5,398 nucleotides of DNA, taken from Pseudomonadota bacterium (GTDB taxonomy: Bacteria; Pseudomonadota; Alphaproteobacteria; Rhodospirillales; Magnetospirillaceae). The translations under genes and the position numbers were made by a program. Location: assembly GCA_023437865.1 (NCBI GenBank), contig JAEZFE010000444.1, positions 1 to 5,398 on the forward strand, given 5' to 3'. The notes beneath the pieces are model-generated. The model had not been told where the DNA came from and did not search any database. It saw only the letters and a list, made by a program, of their open reading frames with translations. Below, piece by piece: positions 4,557 through 5,398 of the stretch (its first letter is position 1; each line of letters starts with the position of its first letter).

Positions 4557-5398
4557 TCAATAGACGACACAGGCCTTCAATCCGCCCAGGTCCGAACGGT
4601 CGAGCTCCAGCCGACCACCGTGCAGGGCGACAAGGTCGCGCACGATCGCAAGCCCCAGGCCATGACCGGGGGCCGTTTCGTCAAGCCGGGTGCCCCGCCG
4701 CGTGACCTCTGCCCGCTGCCCGTCGTTCAGCCCCGGGCCGTCATCCTCGACCATCAGCAGGCCTGGCTCGACTGTGACGAGGACGCGGCTGCTCGCCCAT
4801 TTGCAGGCGTTGTCCATCAGGTTGCCCGCGATCTCGGCCAGATCGTCGCGGTCGCCGGGAAACGGGGCATCGCCCGACATGTCGATCTTCAGGCCCTTGT
4901 CCGCGTGCACCTTGGCAAGCATGCGGGCAATGTCGGCCACGACTTCAGCCACTGCCACCTTGGCCCCGAGAATGTGGGCGGACGATGCCGCGGCACTGGC
5001 GCGGGCCAGATTGTGCTCGACCAGCCGGCCCATGCGTTCGGTCTGTTCGGCCAGCACGGCGTGGTCGGGGTTGCCGCTGGATAGTTCGGCCCGCATCACC
5101 GCCAGCGGTGTCTTCAGGCCATGGGCCAGATTTCCCACATGGGCGCGTGCGCGCTCGACCAGTTGGGCGTCGTGGTCCAGAACGGCGTTCAGCGCTTCGG
5201 CCAGCGGCGCGATTTCAGCGGGATAGCCGCTCGACAGACGCAGTCCCTCGGCCCGTTTCAACTCGGCCAGTTCTGCCGCCAGCTTGGACAAGGGCCGCAG
5301 GCCATAGCGCACCTGGATCGCCATGGCGGGGGCCAGCCCTGCCGCCAGGGCGACGAAGGACGCCAGGAGCAGGCGGTCGAAGCGGGCCAGTTCGGCAT
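4557..5398 (-). CDS. Sensor histidine kinase, N-terminal part beyond the window
   Basis: The frame is open through the right edge, so 279 C-terminal residues are visible and the sensor part is missing; an ATG at 5324 is internal. Numbering from the edge, residues 9-27 (LLLASFVALAAGLAPAMAI) form the last transmembrane helix. A HAMP-like linker QVRYGLRPLSKL follows. The H-box GNLAHGLKTPLAVM carries the phospho-acceptor His92. The ATPase domain has the N-box NLMDNACKWA (192-201), G1 DDGPG (218-222) and G2 GHGLGLAIV (244-252). All kinase boxes are intact. The AHGLKTPL H-box and GLRPL linker are typical of PhoQ/QseC-like inner-membrane sensors. The signal is unknown and the partner response regulator is expected just upstream, outside the window. 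The stop TGA overlaps a potential TTG start of the methyltransferase gene (TTGA, 4560-4557). Confidence 0.93.
   Translation of the reverse strand, partial: AELARFDRLLLASFVALAAGLAPAMAIQVRYGLRPLSKLAAELAELKRAEGLRLSSGYPAEIAPLAEALNAVLDHDAQLVERARAHVGNLAHGLKTPLAVMRAELSSGNPDHAVLAEQTERMGRLVEHNLARASAAASSAHILGAKVAVAEVVADIARMLAKVHADKGLKIDMSGDAPFPGDRDDLAEIAGNLMDNACKWASSRVLVTVEPGLLMVEDDGPGLNDGQRAEVTRRGTRLDETAPGHGLGLAIVRDLVALHGGRLELDRSDLGGLKACVVY

Noticed and set aside
5322..5324. ATG at 5324 as the start of the histidine kinase
   Set aside because: The frame is open upstream to the edge and encodes the transmembrane helix expected in this family, so this methionine is internal.

Overview
The window is GC-rich (about two thirds G+C by eye) chromosomal DNA, densely packed with genes and with strong G/C preference at third codon positions. 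The protein families point to an alphaproteobacterium, plausibly Rhodospirillales or a Magnetospirillum-like organism. The main clues are a protein-lysine-methyltransferase-like enzyme of the Rickettsia PKMT type, a HEGLGS-type alpha/beta hydrolase, and a PhoQ-like sensor kinase with a GLRPL linker. The taxonomic guess is inference from family resemblance. No tRNA, rRNA, CRISPR array, insertion sequence or phage gene was seen.

Layout. (1) Positions 1-139, minus strand: the first 46 codons of a small secreted protein. It has a clear signal peptide and the start of a Gln/Gly repeat, and it runs off the left edge. Its roughly 200-bp upstream region holds a near-consensus sigma-54 promoter (296-312) and a leader hairpin. 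(2) Positions 346-388: an intrinsic terminator for the next minus-strand gene, a fumarylacetoacetate-hydrolase-family enzyme (430-1116). (3) A 159-bp divergent promoter region separates that enzyme from a plus-strand MarR-type regulator (1276-1728). It holds a possible sigma-70-like promoter and two similar 17-bp inverted repeats that could be operators. (4) An alpha/beta hydrolase (about 1773-2573) follows marR on the same strand, after a perfect 9-bp stem-loop. Its 3' end overlaps tail to tail with (5) a RidA/YjgF-family gene (2530-2988, minus). Upstream of that on the minus strand lie (6) a 489-residue PKMT-like class I SAM methyltransferase (3040-4509) and (7) the 3' part of a sensor histidine kinase (4557 to the right edge).

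How the genes may work together. The FAH enzyme, MarR regulator and alpha/beta hydrolase look like a small regulated module for an acylpyruvate, aromatic-derived or ester substrate. Histidine kinase, methyltransferase and RidA share strand and short gaps (47 and 51 bp), so they could be one transcript whose promoter lies beyond the right edge. A response regulator partner would be expected just outside the window.

Most of the window is ordinary conserved metabolism and signalling; I do not see a clearly new system. The most unusual parts are the sigma-54-linked Gln/Gly-repeat secreted protein at the left edge, the regulatory structures around marR, and the kinase-methyltransferase pairing.
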